Assembly: GCA_013397435.1 (NCBI GenBank)
Contig: VZRG01002573.1
Coordinates: forward strand, 31,040 to 95,039
Source: Erythrocercus mccallii
Taxonomy: Eukaryota > Chordata > Aves > Passeriformes > Dicruridae
Length of the DNA: 64,000 bases
Reading direction: 5' to 3'
In this document: positions 38,276 to 50,664 of the stretch, piece by piece
How the letters are laid out: the number at the start of each line of letters is the position of its first letter
Numbering within the stretch: the first letter of the stretch is position 1
The notes under the pieces: generated by a model
Told to the model about the DNA's origin: nothing
Seen by the model: the letters and a program-made list of their open reading frames with translations, nothing else
The model's database searches: none
Program-made: the position numbers and the translations under genes

Positions 38276-38716
38276 CCCGTAGAGGTTGTGCCCATACTGG
38301 AGCAGGGGGACGCCTGGAGGAGGCTGTGATCCCGTGGGAGACCCAGTGGAGAGAGAGGGCCCTGCTGCCAGACTGGAGCAGTCTGTCCTTGGAGGGCTGC
38401 ACCAAGTGGAAGACTGACCCACATCACAGCAAGTTTGGGAGGAATTCACATTTCAGCAGGTAAGTTCTGACTTCTCCTCGTGGGAGTGGACCCACACCAG
38501 CGAAGTTCACAGAGAACTGTCTCCCATGGGAGGGACCCACAGCCTCACAGGGGAAGGACTCCTCTCCCAGAGCAGCGGAAGAAAATCTCAGTGATGAACT
38601 GACCAAACCCCCATACCTTGTCTCCCTGTGCTGTCAGTGGGAAAGGAGGGACTGGGGGGGAAAGGTGTTTTAAGAGCTTATTTTACTTCTCATTATCCTC
38701 CTCTGATTCTGTTAGC

Positions 38717-38722
38717 AATAAA
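38717..38722 (+). terminator. Polyadenylation signal of the ERVL LTR
   Basis: AATAAA in the R region of the sense LTR. The antisense family member has its AATAAA at the corresponding place. Confidence 0.6.
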
Positions 38723-38913
38723 TTCACCTTGCAACTAAAGTTGATCTGGTTTTGTCCTTGAAGTGTTTTCTCCCAGTCCTTATCTCAACTCATGAAGCCT
38801 TTGTTAACTTTTTTTTTTCTTTTCCCTCCTCTGCCCAGCTGTAGCAGGGTAGGGTGAGCAAGTGACTCTCGTGAGCGCCTGATGCTGGGCCAGTGTCAAA
38901 CCACGACAGCAGT

Positions 38914-39689
38914 GTATTCTCTACTCTTGCTTGAACAATCCTTTTCAGTATCAGTGTCCAGATAAAATTATTAATTTCTTCCACTAGAGGCTATGCATAA
39001 TAATTTTCCCCAATATAAATTGCCAGCTACTGATTTTTTAGGACAAAATACTATTAGTTTTATTAAAATGATTAAAATATTATTTTCTCTTTACATATTT
39101 AAATAGATTAAAACCCAATGAATATTTGTATCTATTCTATTGCAGCCTGAAGGTAAAGCTAAATAAATTGGCTTGTAGTATCTTGCTTAAAAAAATAGCA
39201 CATATCACCCCTGGTGTATATATTTAGGTTTTTTAATATTAATTGTTTATGAGGAAATAATTTCTTATATTTTCCAAATTATATATAAAGGTCATGTGCC
39301 CTTAAGAGACATGGGAAGATACCATCACAAAATGTAACTTGTTGATTTTAATTGAAGAAACAATTTTTTAAGCAACTCAATGGTTTTGAGCTGGTTTGGG
39401 ATCCTTGAGTATAATTTATGAATGATACAGGAGAACTGTACTATAACAAGATTTATGTCAATTTATTGTTTCTAAATAGTATGTTTTCCTAGACATACTC
39501 TCTAGCTTCTGTAATCATGGAGACTATTAGGCAAATCAGATCTGCAAATTTTTAGTTTTTAAGGTCCCTCCAAGAATGCCTTTCTGGATTGCTCTCCTAG
39601 ACCTAAGCATGTAAATTCTGTCTACCTCTCAATTAAGAAAGTTTGGATCTGGGTTTATGACACTCTTTTGTAAGTTTCTGACTAGAATC
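38914..39689. other. AT-rich spacer, nothing recognised
   Basis: Unique-looking DNA between the solo LTR and the CR1 element. A trace of CR1 may extend left of 39690. Confidence 0.5.
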
Positions 39690-41021
39690 TTGTCTTCCTC
39701 AAATTTCTGAATGGCAAGGAAAGGGCTACAGTGTAATTTATCTGAACTTTTGTAAAGCTTTTGACATGGTTAAGAAACCCTTAAAATCATCTAGTTTCAA
39801 CTCCCACAGGCAGGGACACCTTCCACTAGATCAGGTTCACCGCTAACAGGATCCAACTTGGCCTTGAACTCTCCAAGATGAGGACAAGCAAAGCTTCTCA
39901 GGGTCCCTGCAATATCCTGCTCTTTAAATTGGAAAGAGATGGACTCCATGGGTGAACCATTCGATGAGTAAGGAATTGATGAGACAGTCACATCAAGAGG
40001 GTTAGTGATCAATGGCTCAGAGTCCCTGTGGACATCAGTAACATCAATGGTGTCTTTCAGGGATCTTTATTGGGACCAATGCTGTTTGATATCTTCGTTA
40101 ATGACATAGAATAAGGGATAGAGTGTACCCTGATCAAGTTTGCAGATGACACCAAGATGAGTGGTGTGGTTGACACAGCTGATGGGTGGGATGCCATCCA
40201 GAAGGATATGGGCAAACTCAAGAAATTGACCTGGACAAACTCAAGAAATGCCATGAGGTTTAACATGACCAAGTGCAAGGTGCCACACCTGGGATGGGGA
40301 AAACCTTCAACATCACTAGAGTTTGGGGGATGAACAGATTGAAAGCAGGAGAAGGGCCCTGCCAAGAAGGACTTGGGTGTGCTGGCTTGACATGAGCCAG
40401 CAATGTCCATTTGCAGCCCAGAACGCCAGTTGTGTCCTGAGCTTAATCAAAAGCAGTATGGTCAGCAGGGTGAGGGAGGTGATCCTGCCCCTCTGCTCTG
40501 GTGAGATCCCACCTGCAGTGCTGCATCCAGCTCTAGAGCACCCACTGCAGAAAAGACATGGATCTTTTTGAACAAATACAGCGGAGGGCTACCAAGTTGA
40601 CTAGAGGGAGGGAGCACCTCTCCTATAAGCAAAGTATAAGAGAATTGGGATTTTGAAGCCTAGAAAAGTAAAGGCTTTGAGATTACCTTATTGTGGCTTT
40701 CCAATACCTGAAGGGAGCCTACAGGAAAGAGGGAGACTTTTTACATGGGTGTGTCGTGATAGGAAAAAGGAGAATGGCTTCAATCTGAAACAGAGTAGGT
40801 TTAGATTAGCTTTTAGGAATAATTTTACAATGAGGTTGGAGGGGCACAATAACAATTTCTTTAGAGAAGGTCTCAATGTCCTACCTCTTGGAGTATTGAT
40901 GGCCAGACTGGATGGGTATCTGAACAACCTGCTTTAGTTAAAAGTGTCTGTGTCCATTGCAAGGGGGTTGGAACCAAATGGTCTTTAAGATTTCTTCCAA
41001 TCCAAGTCATTCTATGATTCT
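39690..41021 (+). mobile_element. CR1 LINE, ORF2 reverse transcriptase to 3' end
   Basis: This is the longest reverse-transcriptase remnant in the window. A worn early motif (TTTTGTAAAGCTTTTGACAT, about 39748-39767) corresponds to the K-AFD block. After an interruption, the polymerase core resumes at about 39901. FADDTK is readable at 40139-40156, where the DD pair is the metal-binding catalytic dyad. The GATTGAAAGCAG and GACTTGGGTG block near 40340-40376 and the 3' tail follow, ending ATTCTATGATTCT at 41021. Stops (for example TAA at about 40110) and frameshifts break the frame. It is a 5'-truncated, inactive copy with another CR1 piece inserted in it. Confidence 0.92.
39771..39900 (-). mobile_element. 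CR1 3' fragment nested antisense inside another CR1
   Basis: Between GACATGGT (ending 39770) and GGGTCCCTGCAATATCC (from 39901), which are adjacent in an intact CR1, lie about 130 bases of antisense CR1 3' end: AAATCATCTAGTTTCAACTC, CAGGCAGGGACACCTTCC and CCTTGAACTCTCCAAGATG. The fragment lacks its terminal repeat. It shows a later insertion, or a twin-priming-like inversion, in the host element. Confidence 0.85.
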
Positions 41022-43159
41022 CAGAAGAAAGGACTTATAAACATTTGCCTACAGTTTACGGGAACAAATTCATAGATTTGCAATCCACTGTTCTCCCACT
41101 CAACAAAACCACATATGTTCAAGATAATCTTGAAAAATTCAAAAGAAGGTTACCTTTTTATTGCAAAGAATAGAAAACCACAGGAGCCTAAGAAAGAGCT
41201 ATGGTCTGCGTTTTTTTCCTGGCACGACCATAATAATCTATCCAATTCTGGAGTTAAAGTCAATTTCCAGTGTATTTAAACACATCAGCAAGGGTGTGGC
41301 AATTCCTGTAATCAAACAAAATAGTTAAACTCTGGACCTTCAGATAAGTATAGATTTCTTTAGATTTTTTTTTATGTAAGATGAGTCTTGATGTACAGCC
41401 TTGTTCATGGGTGAAATGTCTAGATGATGTGAGAGTATCAAATACAACCAACTAGGAATTACCAGCAATGATGAGGTTATTATTACCAATCACATTGTTA
41501 TTATCTTGACATGGAAGAGATGTACAATTAATAGATAATCACATTCTTACATCACGTTCCATTAAATGCAGCTAAGACATACATCATACACTTATACTGA
41601 CTGTGACTTTTACTAGATAGCAGTAAAAATGGTTTTCAAAAGAGCTAGAAAATTAGTTCAGCCTCATCAATTTCAAAAACCGTCAAAGAATTTTTTAATA
41701 TTATTTATTCAGATGACTTTTAGTCTGTGAAGGAATGTAAGCTGAAACTAGCATTGCATTTGAATATCTGATTTCTTTTGATTTTTTTTTTCTATTTTCA
41801 CATGAATATGCCTTTCAAGTATTCTCAACACTCCTCTTGCTAATCCTTAGTATATTAATGTGAAGTTCATTACTATCCTTTATCTCCAACCTGAATTAAC
41901 AAAATTAACGTTTACAGCCACCATTAAATTTGATTATAAATAAGCATAGTTTACAGACAGTAATTTCAAATCAAATTATGTTTGTCTTACTTAGCATTTA
42001 CTAATTGTCATTTTATAAAACCAGTATTTGTAAAATAAATAGTTCTACTCAGTTTAGCTTAGTTAATTGTGCACTGCATAATTATTCCTTTATCTTTTGA
42101 AAGAAACAGGTGGAAAACAGGAGTCAAAAGTCCTTCTGTGTTAAGAGAGGAATCAAAAATGAAGTTACTTAAAAGTGATGATGACTTAGCCATTCACATA
42201 TTTCTACAAATATTTCTATTAAAAAAAAACATTTATTTTATTATCATTATGTTTTACCTACAGCAATTTTCTTCATGGAGACATAATTAGCATTTTGAAT
42301 CTATATTTAAAAAGATCTTCCAGCAACCAAAAAAGTGTCATTTGAAGTTGTTGGCTTTCAGCTTTCTGGTCACCATGCATATGCATTTAAATAACTTTTA
42401 CATTAATTATAAAATATAATCTGATAAAAACAATTCAGTTACTTATTTACAGATATAAATATGTAAAATTGTGAGTATCTTAAAAGTTCAATATGAAGAT
42501 GTTTTTCCTATGAAGGACAGTTAATCCCCTTGATGCATATTGCAGTGAAGTCTTCTTTTGAAAAACTTGTAAATTATGAGGGTTTTATATATTAACTGAA
42601 AAATCTGCATAATTAGCCTAGCTCTTGAAATATGTGTTATTTTCACAGATGTAAAGGAAAGATATATCATATTCAATAGTTCTATGTACCACTATTTGAG
42701 CCTGCTTGTTCATCCTCTCTATATAAAACAGGCTGTCATGGAATTGTAACATTTCAGAAAATTTAGATAAATATTCAGTAAGTGATAAATAAAATTACTT
42801 TTTCTTTTCTGGTTTGCCAAAATTTGTTACAAGTCTCTGGGGAAAAGAAAATCAACCTTATCTGTATATGCAGAAAATTGTAATTGTTTGCCATTGAAAT
42901 AGAAATAGTAATTCATAGTTCTATACCTGTCTTCTATGTATGTAGAAGAGGGATGGAGTTCACAAAGGAATACCTGACAAAAGACATGTGTTCAACAGAT
43001 TTGTGGGTATTTTCTCTATCCAGACAAGTCTTATCTCCAAAAACAGATATAAAGGACAAATCGTTAGGTAGAAGTATCAATGGGCAAGAGAAAAAAAGTC
43101 AAAGTCCCTTCAGAGATACTCATGGGCAGCACACCCAACTCTAGAATAAATAGATCAGT
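41022..43159. other. Intergenic, nothing recognised
   Basis: AT-rich unique DNA. Frames at 42069-42290 and 42884-43144 have no motif. Confidence 0.5.
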
Positions 43160-43544
43160 TGTGGCCTTCTGGGATTATCTCTACGCAGAGAGCATAGGAG
43201 AAAGACCTAACTCCCCAGTCAATGCACTAGTCTTGGTTTACGTGACAAGGCTTGGGGAGGTGACAGATTTGGGAACATCCTCTGTGAGAAGAGGCCATGG
43301 GCTCCCCTATAAATCTGAATAGCTGAATTCCTCTGAATTCGCTTCTTACTTGTGCACACTTAAGAAGCAATAAAAGAAGTTCCCAGTCAGGTCTCTGTCC
43401 ATGATGATTATGGTCAAATTATTTCCTTGTCTTTCTCTTGACGCAGTAGGTTTTTTCTCTTACTTTCTCACCTTCCCCTGGAGAGAAGGGGGTGTGAGAT
43501 AGCAGCTAGATTAGTTGTCAAGTCAGCCAAAGTCAACCTCCACA
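43160..43544 (+). mobile_element. Probable short solo LTR
   Basis: The ends are TGTGG and CCACA, perfect 5-bp inverted repeats. TATAAAT (43308-43314) is followed 61 bases later by AATAAA (43369-43374) and then about 170 bases of U5-like sequence with a CT-rich block, ending GTCAACCTCCACA. That order is U3, R, U5 on the plus strand. The flanks (TCAGT and TGTAC) do not form a duplication, so either an end is misplaced or the site is eroded. Confidence 0.55.
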
Positions 43545-46500
43545 TGTACTTTTAAGTAAAATATCTGCAGTATAGTCACCATCTTCTTCCTACCACATTA
43601 AGTTATATGGTCTTATACACAGTAGAGATTGCAATTATCATGTATAAGTATATGGCAGTCTTTGTATTTTTCCCCATCACACCTCTAAATCACAAACAAA
43701 CATAAAGATTGCTAAAAACCTAAAGTGAGCATAATGAAATATTAGTTAATCCAGAATCATCTTGACAAAGCAGAATAAATACCTCAAGCTTGAGAACTAG
43801 ACTTCCTGGCACAGACTGTCACGCAGACAGAGAGAGAACTCTCTGGTACTACTCCCACCCTCCTAAGCCAGTAACTCATCCTTGGAGACTCCCAAGAGTC
43901 TTCTGGAACAGCCCTGTGAGGAACAGGAACATACTGTCCATTCCTCTCAGTCATTTATTTGCACTCTTACCTGCCTCTGGGCTCTTTGCTGCTTTGGGCT
44001 TGTGGAGATGGCTCTTTGATGGTCTGGTGGCTCCTGGGATGGGTCTAGGAGGACCTGAGACAGACCATTACATGGATTTTCCCCACCACTCATTTTCTCT
44101 GTGTGCTCCTTTGTGAGTATTCAGACAAGTTTTTCATCACATGATCTAAGAGAAAACATGAGTCATACATGAAAAAGTGATCTGATCTTACTTTCATTAA
44201 AGTCAAAGAAAATTTTGTTGCTGTACGTTGTATAGCTGAGATGAAAGCATGTGTAATCAACATTTAAAAATGGACAAAAGAATTTTTTTGCATATAAAAT
44301 TAACTTTTATACCTATAATTACTTTGACACTCAAAAGAAGAAAAAATAGTCAAAAAAAATGCATAACAGTAAAATTGATTAATTTTCAATTTTGAGGAAT
44401 AATTTGTTACAAACTTTGAATTGCTTTTAAAGAACAAATATTTTAATTTCAAATAGTGTGCTTATTAAGACTTTTAATTGCAGTTTCTATGAAATTTCTA
44501 GAGGATGTGATGAGAATTTTATGAGAAAAATCTCAGGTTTTTCTGATCATCTTCACATCACATAGAAAGAATTTTTCTTCCAAGTAAGGAAAGGTATTAA
44601 ATGATTATAGAGAACAGAAATTGCAATGGTTTGACCCAAACTCAACTGAATAATTTTAGTGACTTATTTTCTGACTGGCTGGTGGTTCCATGTCACACTC
44701 CTTTTCTGCATGTTAGAGTGTAATCCCAGAATTTAGGAAATTGCAAAGTATGAAAAAAATGTAATATGTAGCTTCATAGGAGAATAGTGAGAAATATACG
44801 CTCTAATTAATCATAAGGTTTGCTTATTCTTTGTATGATACAGTGATTTTCTAACCCTCAGTCACAGGCCACAAGTATTAATATTGAATTACTACAGTAC
44901 TCTGCAATGTGAGTAAGAATTAGAGTACAGGGACACTGAAGTCTTTGTCCTGGGTTCATATTACTGACAGTATCAGCAACTGAGTGGAACAGCTTAAATT
45001 CTTTAATGTGTGCATCCTCTAGACATCATTACAGAGAAAGCCGATGCTCTGTTCTTTCTTTATGATTGGGTAACTAAGCTAAAATAGAATAAGCTATTTC
45101 TAGCTTTCTAGAGTATAAAAATGTTAACATACTTTCTGGAGTATGCCTAGTACTAGACAATTCAATACAATTCTTTCTCAGTGGGTCCCCTCTGAGGATT
45201 AAGGATTAAACTTGTTCATCTGACCCTGCAGGTGAATGACACCCACAAACATACAGGACTTTTCTTGCCCAAAACAAGCAAATTTTTTTTATAGGACATT
45301 TCCCCCAGCCTTTAATGATTTAAAATATTCTGGGAGGATCTTCCCTGTCTGAGTCAAAGTCATCACCCATGCTGGCTTGGAAATTAAATAATGTAGAAAA
45401 TCATGGGCCTATTTTCTGGTCTTGGTATATTGTGTTAAATTAATTTTGTGACCAAAACAAAGAAAGGTTTGGTGATCATTTTTGTGTCTGAACAAATCAA
45501 TGTTACTAAGAGAGATGTTCCTATGACACATATTCTACTGTTGGATGTGTTGTATTTATTTTGATATTGCACCATCATTGAGAATGATCTTTATAAACAG
45601 AACATTACACATGCCTTAATTATTGTAATTTAAATGACTACATTTATAATGTACTTATTAAGGCAAAAATACTGTATTTCTTTCATGTGTCCATATATTA
45701 TTAGCCTCACATATGTCCTCAGGAGCACTCCATATCCAGATTTTGGAAAAAAAATATTGTTAGTACATTCTTGTGAACTAAGATGCTTTTCTGAACCAAG
45801 TATGCAATTTCAAACCAAAACACAAACAGACCTGTGTTTTTTTCTGGGTTTTTTTGTCCCATTTTGAGGCTTGGTATCATTAAGGTAGGACTACTACCAG
45901 ATTTTGAGTTTGATAGGGCTTTTTTCTATGTCTGAACCATACCTTGGCACCAGTAAATAGCAATAGTGATAACTTTTGCTTTTCATCAGTTTTCAGTGTG
46001 CTCATTCTTCTGTTTTCCTTGTGATTTCCAGCCATGGTAAGATACAAAAGCTGCAGGAAAACATTGTTTTTCAATTTCTTTTAGTTTTACCTGGTTTTTA
46101 CTGTTTAACTTCTGTACTCTGCATACAGTGCTAGTGATTTCAACTGCAGTTTAGTCAATATTAAAAAAAAATCCAGGATAATGGTTAAATTATTTTATTT
46201 CTGAGGTTTAATTTTAATAAAATGTTTTTGACAGCCACATACTAGATTCTTATTTTGGTTTGATTTATTTGCCTGTGTCCTAGAATGTAAACTTTCAGGT
46301 GTTGCCAGTGCGCACAAGATAAAAATTTTGCTGATTTACAGTTAGAAGTGTCCACTGTATGTCTAAGATTAAGTTTAACAGGTAATACAATTTGAATTAA
46401 TGCAGTCTTCCTTGTGTTTAAATTCAGACATGTATTTAAATATCAGAATTAGGATGTCCAAACTTGTCACTGTAGTCTTTTAAAACACCTTGCAAATGTT

Positions 46501-47286
46501 ACAATGGGAGAATTTGTAATAAGAAATCATATGATCATTCTTAGTCTACTCTTTTCATACCTTGTATTTTGTTCCAGGAATTATAATTTTAAAGCCGTAT
46601 CAACACTCCAGCACAAATCCAGAACACACCTGCATACTAGACATTGTGAAGAAAATTAATTCTAACCTAGCTAAAATCAGCATAGATACAGAGCACTGGA
46701 TGCACTTTAACATATAATTTTTATTATTCTTTATGAACCAAAAAAATACACTGTTACACAGATGAAAAATGAAATACCTTGCTGGTTTAATTTACTTACA
46801 AGTTCAAAGGCAAAGGACAAAAAGATGGCACAAAGTTCTAAGTCTGTTCTTTCCTCTTCAAATGGGAGATGATCTTGAACAACAAACATACTCTTTACTT
46901 ATGGAAGCAAAAGCTCCAATTAATTATACTAGTGCTTTGAAAATTAGTCATTTATGTCAGTCTTCTTGCAAGACTTCAAAATTCTTTTCTGTCCCTGACT
47001 ATGCAAAGTATCTACTAAGATATGTAGTTCATCACCTAACTTATTTTTCTCATTTTATTTTCTACTTTCTTCTTATAAATGTCATATTCTAAATGTATGA
47101 GCCATGACAGCATGTACTTTATTGATCACATGATTTTATTCTTAATATTGTATCAAGACTATGGAGTTTTCATCTACATTAGGCTCACTAAACTGAATAG
47201 AAAGCTGACAACTTGCTCCATTCCATTCTTCATTTTCAGATGTTATTTCCTGATTATTTCCAGATTTCCAACATCTACTAGCTAGG
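43545..47286. other. Intergenic, with one unexplained GC-richer patch
   Basis: The patch at about 43795-44116 opens a 108-residue plus-strand frame rich in P, L and W, with no family resemblance. It could be a piece of retroviral or LTR origin near the preceding LTR. The remainder is AT-rich and featureless. Confidence 0.4.
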
Positions 47287-48017
47287 CAGAGAAATGATTG
47301 AGAGCAGCACTGCAGAGAAGGACTTGGGGGTCATGGTTGATGGAAAACTCAACATGAGCCTCCAGTGTGTGCCCAGAAAGCCACCCCTGTCCTGGGATGC
47401 ATCAAAAAATGTGACTAGCAGGTCACAGGAAGTGATTCTGCCCCTCTACTCTGCTTCCATGAAACCCCACCTGGAGAACGGTGTACAGTACTGTGTACAG
47501 TACAATGTACAGTTCTGGTGTTCCCAATGTAAGAAGGACATGGAACTGTTGGAGCTAACCCAGACGAGTGCCATGAAGTTGCTAAGGGGACTAGAGTGCC
47601 TTGTCTATGAAGCAGGCTGAGAAAGTTGGGGCTGTTCAGCCTGTAGAAGTGAAGGTTGTATAGAGACCTCATAGCAACCTTCCAGTATCTGAAGGGGGCC
47701 TGCAAGGAAGTCAGAGAGGGACTCTTAATCAGGACCTCTAGTTATATGACCTCTAGTGATATGAGTTCAATCTGAAAGAGGGGAATTTAGGTTAGATATA
47801 AGGAAGAAATTCTTTATTGTGCAGGTGGTGACACACTTGAATAAGTTGCTCAGAGGAGGGGCAAGAATTTGTCCCATCCCTGGAAGAGTTCAAGACCTAA
47901 TTGGATGGGACATTGAACAACCTGGTCTAGTGGGAAGTGTCCCCGCTCATAGCAAGGGATTGGAACTAGATGATTTTTATGGTCTCTTCCAACTCAAACC
48001 ATTCTATGATTCCACAA
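47287..48017 (+). mobile_element. CR1 LINE 3' region, sense
   Basis: It begins in the ATTGAGAGCAGCACTGC and AAGGACTTGGGGGT block downstream of the reverse-transcriptase core and runs to the 3' end, ACCATTCTATGATTCC. A GTACAGTAC-type motif is locally triplicated at 47480-47515, where intact CR1 has a single copy. The plus-strand frames at 47294-47620 and 47819-48025 are leftovers of CR1 ORF2. The copy is 5'-truncated. Confidence 0.93.
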
Positions 48018-48528
48018 TTGTATAATGTCATGACCCCAACTTGTATATATGATATATTTTGTTATCAATTAGGAGTCTTAGGATCTTTAATCCTGAACTG
48101 AATGAAGTTTATGTTACTGTTAACAGCCAGGTAAAGAATGACACTTGAACTCAGCTCCAGATTAAACACATTTTGCCTACTGAAATTTTTCAATAAAATT
48201 CTAGATTTGAAAGTTAATCACTTTAGTTTATACAGTATCTGGTCCTCTAAGTTCCTGCAGAATCCATATACTGTGAATCCAGTGAAGACTGCAAGAAATA
48301 AGATTGTTTAGAGCTTTGCATAAGGCTCAGAAAAATTACATCAAAAGTATTTTTTTATATTAATCTATCTTAGCAAATAAGATTGTATCTTGCTCTAAAA
48401 ACAAGTAGAATAATTTATTTAAATTTTGTATATTCGTGCTGCACTAGGAGATAAAGTAGTCTTAGGTAAAGCACATTTATTCTTTCCTTAATTAAAATAT
48501 GTATGTGCACAGAAGCAACATAATATCT
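48018..48528. other. Spacer, nothing recognised
   Basis: AT-rich DNA between two sense CR1 fragments. Confidence 0.5.
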
Positions 48529-48657
48529 ATTCAAGTTTGGATAGGGCCCTAAGCAACCCAGCGTAGTGGGTGGCATCCCTTCTCATGGCCTTGGAGTTGG
48601 AACTATATAATCTTAAAATCTCTTCCAACCCAAGCCTTTCCATGCTTCTATGATATG
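48529..48657 (+). mobile_element. Short CR1 3'-end fragment, sense
   Basis: Only the final ~130 bases of the element are present: CCTAAGCAACCCAGCGTAGT, GTTGGAACTATATAATC and CTTCCAACCCAAGCC, ending CTTCTATGATATGAT. It is severely 5'-truncated. Confidence 0.9.
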
Positions 48658-49535
48658 ATCACAATGAAGTGATTCTAATAAAAGGCCTGGCCATCATATA
48701 GGACAGAAAAAAATAGAGCATAGGAGTCATGTTGGTACTCTAAGACAGTAATCCTCTGATTTGGAATGCATAATTACAAATTCCTCAAAAGGCAGTGTCA
48801 CAACAAATAAAACTTAATGAACTCTGGCAGTTACTAAGATTAACCTTTTATTAAAAGTTATTTTGAATCACTAGAAAGTACACAATTTAGAACAACCATT
48901 CCAAGATCTCCAGCGTTATAAGTTTAAAAATGTTCAGGAAGTTCATCAATCATGTAAATTTACATTTGCCTTCTGAAAGTAAATGTGCTAGAAGCACTGC
49001 AACCTCTCTACAGGCTCATTTGACAGCTAATCAACTGTCTGATGAACTATATTTGCAGTGGTTTATATCCCATAATAAGAAATATAAGACAAAATATTCT
49101 GTGCAATTCATAATATATCAGGCACTTGCAGTTTTGGGTTACTGTATTCCTAAAACTGTTTAACATTCTGGTAGTGTATAACAAAATTTGTTACACTGTA
49201 CTATTTGAATAATACGCTCTATCAGTCTGTCTTGAGTCTGAGTTGGTGATAGGAACTTTGTTTTTTCTACAGTCACATAATGCAACCTAAATAATTGGAT
49301 CTGGATCCAGCAGAGAAGTTCAGTCAGAAAGTTAGGAAGGCAGAATTCAAGATGGGACTTGGGACAGGGCCAGAGGCAGGGCAAAGCACAGGTATCTTGT
49401 AGCATGGGCTGCCTGAGCAGGGGCTATGACTGAAGCCCATTCAGAGCTCAGTAGTCCTTAGGGTCCTGACATTGTCCTTTCTGCATTGGTCTTTCAGAAA
49501 GATTTGGTCATTGGTCTGTTGTTCCTTGTAACCTC
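48658..49535. other. Intergenic, apart from one dispersed repeat copy
   Basis: Unique-looking sequence. The frames at 48930-49163 and 49160-49405 have no motif. Confidence 0.5.
48923..48958 (+). repeat. 36-bp dispersed repeat, copy A
   Basis: This is identical at 35 of 36 positions to 55081-55116, in the same orientation and 6.2 kb away. The core reads GTTCATCAATCATGTAAA. The sequences on either side do not match beyond a base or two. It belongs to no element I recognise. Confidence 0.9.
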
Positions 49536-49557
49536 TTTTTTTTTTTTTTTTTTTTTT
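49536..49557. repeat. Poly(T) run of 22
   Basis: A homopolymer directly left of an antisense CR1 scrap. CR1 elements do not end in poly(A), so the run is unlikely to be that element's tail. Confidence 0.9.
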
Positions 49558-49559
49558 GG

Positions 49560-49637
49560 CTAAAGATGGGTGCAATATTTGCCTTTTTCCAGCCTTCAGG
49601 AATTTCTTCAGATCACAAATTTTTCCAGATCAGCACC
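49560..49637 (-). mobile_element. CR1 fragment, antisense
   Basis: GGTGCAATATTTGCCTTTTT followed by CCAGCCTTCAGGAATTTC resembles the reverse complement of an upstream CR1 ORF2 segment. It is short and truncated on both sides, on the right by ERVL LTR sequence. Confidence 0.5.
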
Positions 49638-50035
49638 TGATGAAGACCATGGTGAGGCAGGTTGTCTGCTTGCAGTCCACAGAGGTTTATGATGAAGCAG
49701 AGATTCATCCACAGCCCAGGAAGCATCCCTCACTGGATCAGGGAGATGCCCAAAGATTGCTGTGATTCCACGGGAAGACCATGGAGGAAGTAAGAGACTG
49801 AGCATGACCAGTGAACCCATGGAGAGAGGAACCCACACTCAAGAAGGTTTCCTGGCAGGACTTGTGACCATAGAGGGGACCCATGCTGCAGTAGCTTCTT
49901 CCAGAAGAACTGCATCCTATGGAAGAAACCCGTACTGGAAAGGTTCATGAAGGTTCACTGCAGCTTGTGGAGGGAGTCACGCTGGAGAAGTTCACTGTTT
50001 CCTTTGTAGAAGGGGAAGAATGTGAAAAGTCATTT
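49638..50035 (+). mobile_element. ERVL-type LTR fragment, sense
   Basis: It shares blocks with the complete LTR at 37776-38908: GAAGACCATGGTGAGGCAGG, GCAGAGATTCATCCACAGCC, and repeated GGGACCCATGCTG-like and AAGGTTC-like units. Both ends are missing: there is no TGTATTGG start and no AATAAA-bearing 3' part. Frames of 60-76 residues inside it are not genes. Confidence 0.78.
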
Positions 50036-50149
50036 GGAGGTTGGTTGGTTGGTTAAATTCAAAATGTTGAATCCAGTCTTTGGAGTGTCATTGTTTTCTT
50101 GAATGTATCAGGATTTACTGTAGTGCTCAGGGAACTAGAATAACAGCCT

Positions 50150-50560
50150 GAGGGGGTCCACTTGATGTCATCCTTAATCCTGCTAGTGGGACAAGAGGCT
50201 CATGTAAGAAGGAAACTTACAGCCTCCCAAAACTGTACACCTGATCAGCAGATGGATGTCTTAATCTCCCACAGTCTCCAATTATGGTCATACATGACTT
50301 TTTCTTGTTTCTGACACATGGATCAGGTTAAGCCAGCCTAGATACCTTCTCAGAAGGAACTTGTTAATTCCTGCTGCCACAGCTTTCTGAAGAAAGCCTT
50401 CTGTAGATTTCTGTGAGGGCTATAGACATCTACAGACAAACACTAGAGGCTGCCATAAGTCACCATGTTGGGAGTCTTTACTGTCTTCCCATTTGACTGT
50501 AACCTCTGACTATCTTTTCCTGCTCTAAACTCCAAGAATAAACTTCCAGTCTGTTATTCT
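50150..50560 (-). other. Possible LINE-derived segment, unclassified
   Basis: More GC-rich than the flanks and placed between two LTR fragments. Read on the minus strand it gives a short stretch TIIGDCGRLRHPS, which vaguely recalls the GDS block of CR1 ORF1 but has cysteine in place of serine. The resemblance is weak. Confidence 0.25.
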
Positions 50561-50664
50561 TCTTCCATGATGCCAACCAAAAACACTGGACATAAATGTA
50601 AATTGCTTTTTTGTTGTTCAATTTCTTCTTTCCTCAGAAGTTCTTTACTGTGCAAATACCTGGG

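Larger units (their letters stand above)
37776..38908 (+). mobile_element. ERVL-type solo LTR, sense orientation
   Basis: It starts TGTATTGGTTTGGCA and ends CAAACCACGACA. Flanking ACAGT (37771-37775) and GCAGT (38909-38913) differ at one base, giving a 5-bp target-site duplication as ERVL integrases make. AATAAA (38717-38722) is the polyadenylation signal, about 190 bases from the 3' end. The middle is GC-rich and contains short direct repeats, including a 40-bp minisatellite. At 1,133 bases it is a long LTR. Many frames of 60-141 residues on both strands between 37.6 and 38.6 kb fall inside it and are not genes. It belongs to the same family as 13933-14718 and 49638-50035. Confidence 0.88.

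Noticed and set aside
37626..38606. Many overlapping frames on both strands, some proline/serine rich
   Set aside because: They fall inside the GC-rich ERVL LTR, where openness on several frames follows from composition and repeats.
49536..49557. T22 run as the tail of a processed pseudogene or SINE
   Set aside because: No gene-like or SINE body adjoins it on the expected side and no flanking duplication is visible.
50150..50560. CR1 ORF1 esterase fragment (IIGDC stretch on the minus strand)
   Set aside because: The key serine is cysteine and surrounding similarity is too weak to call. Kept only as an unclassified segment.
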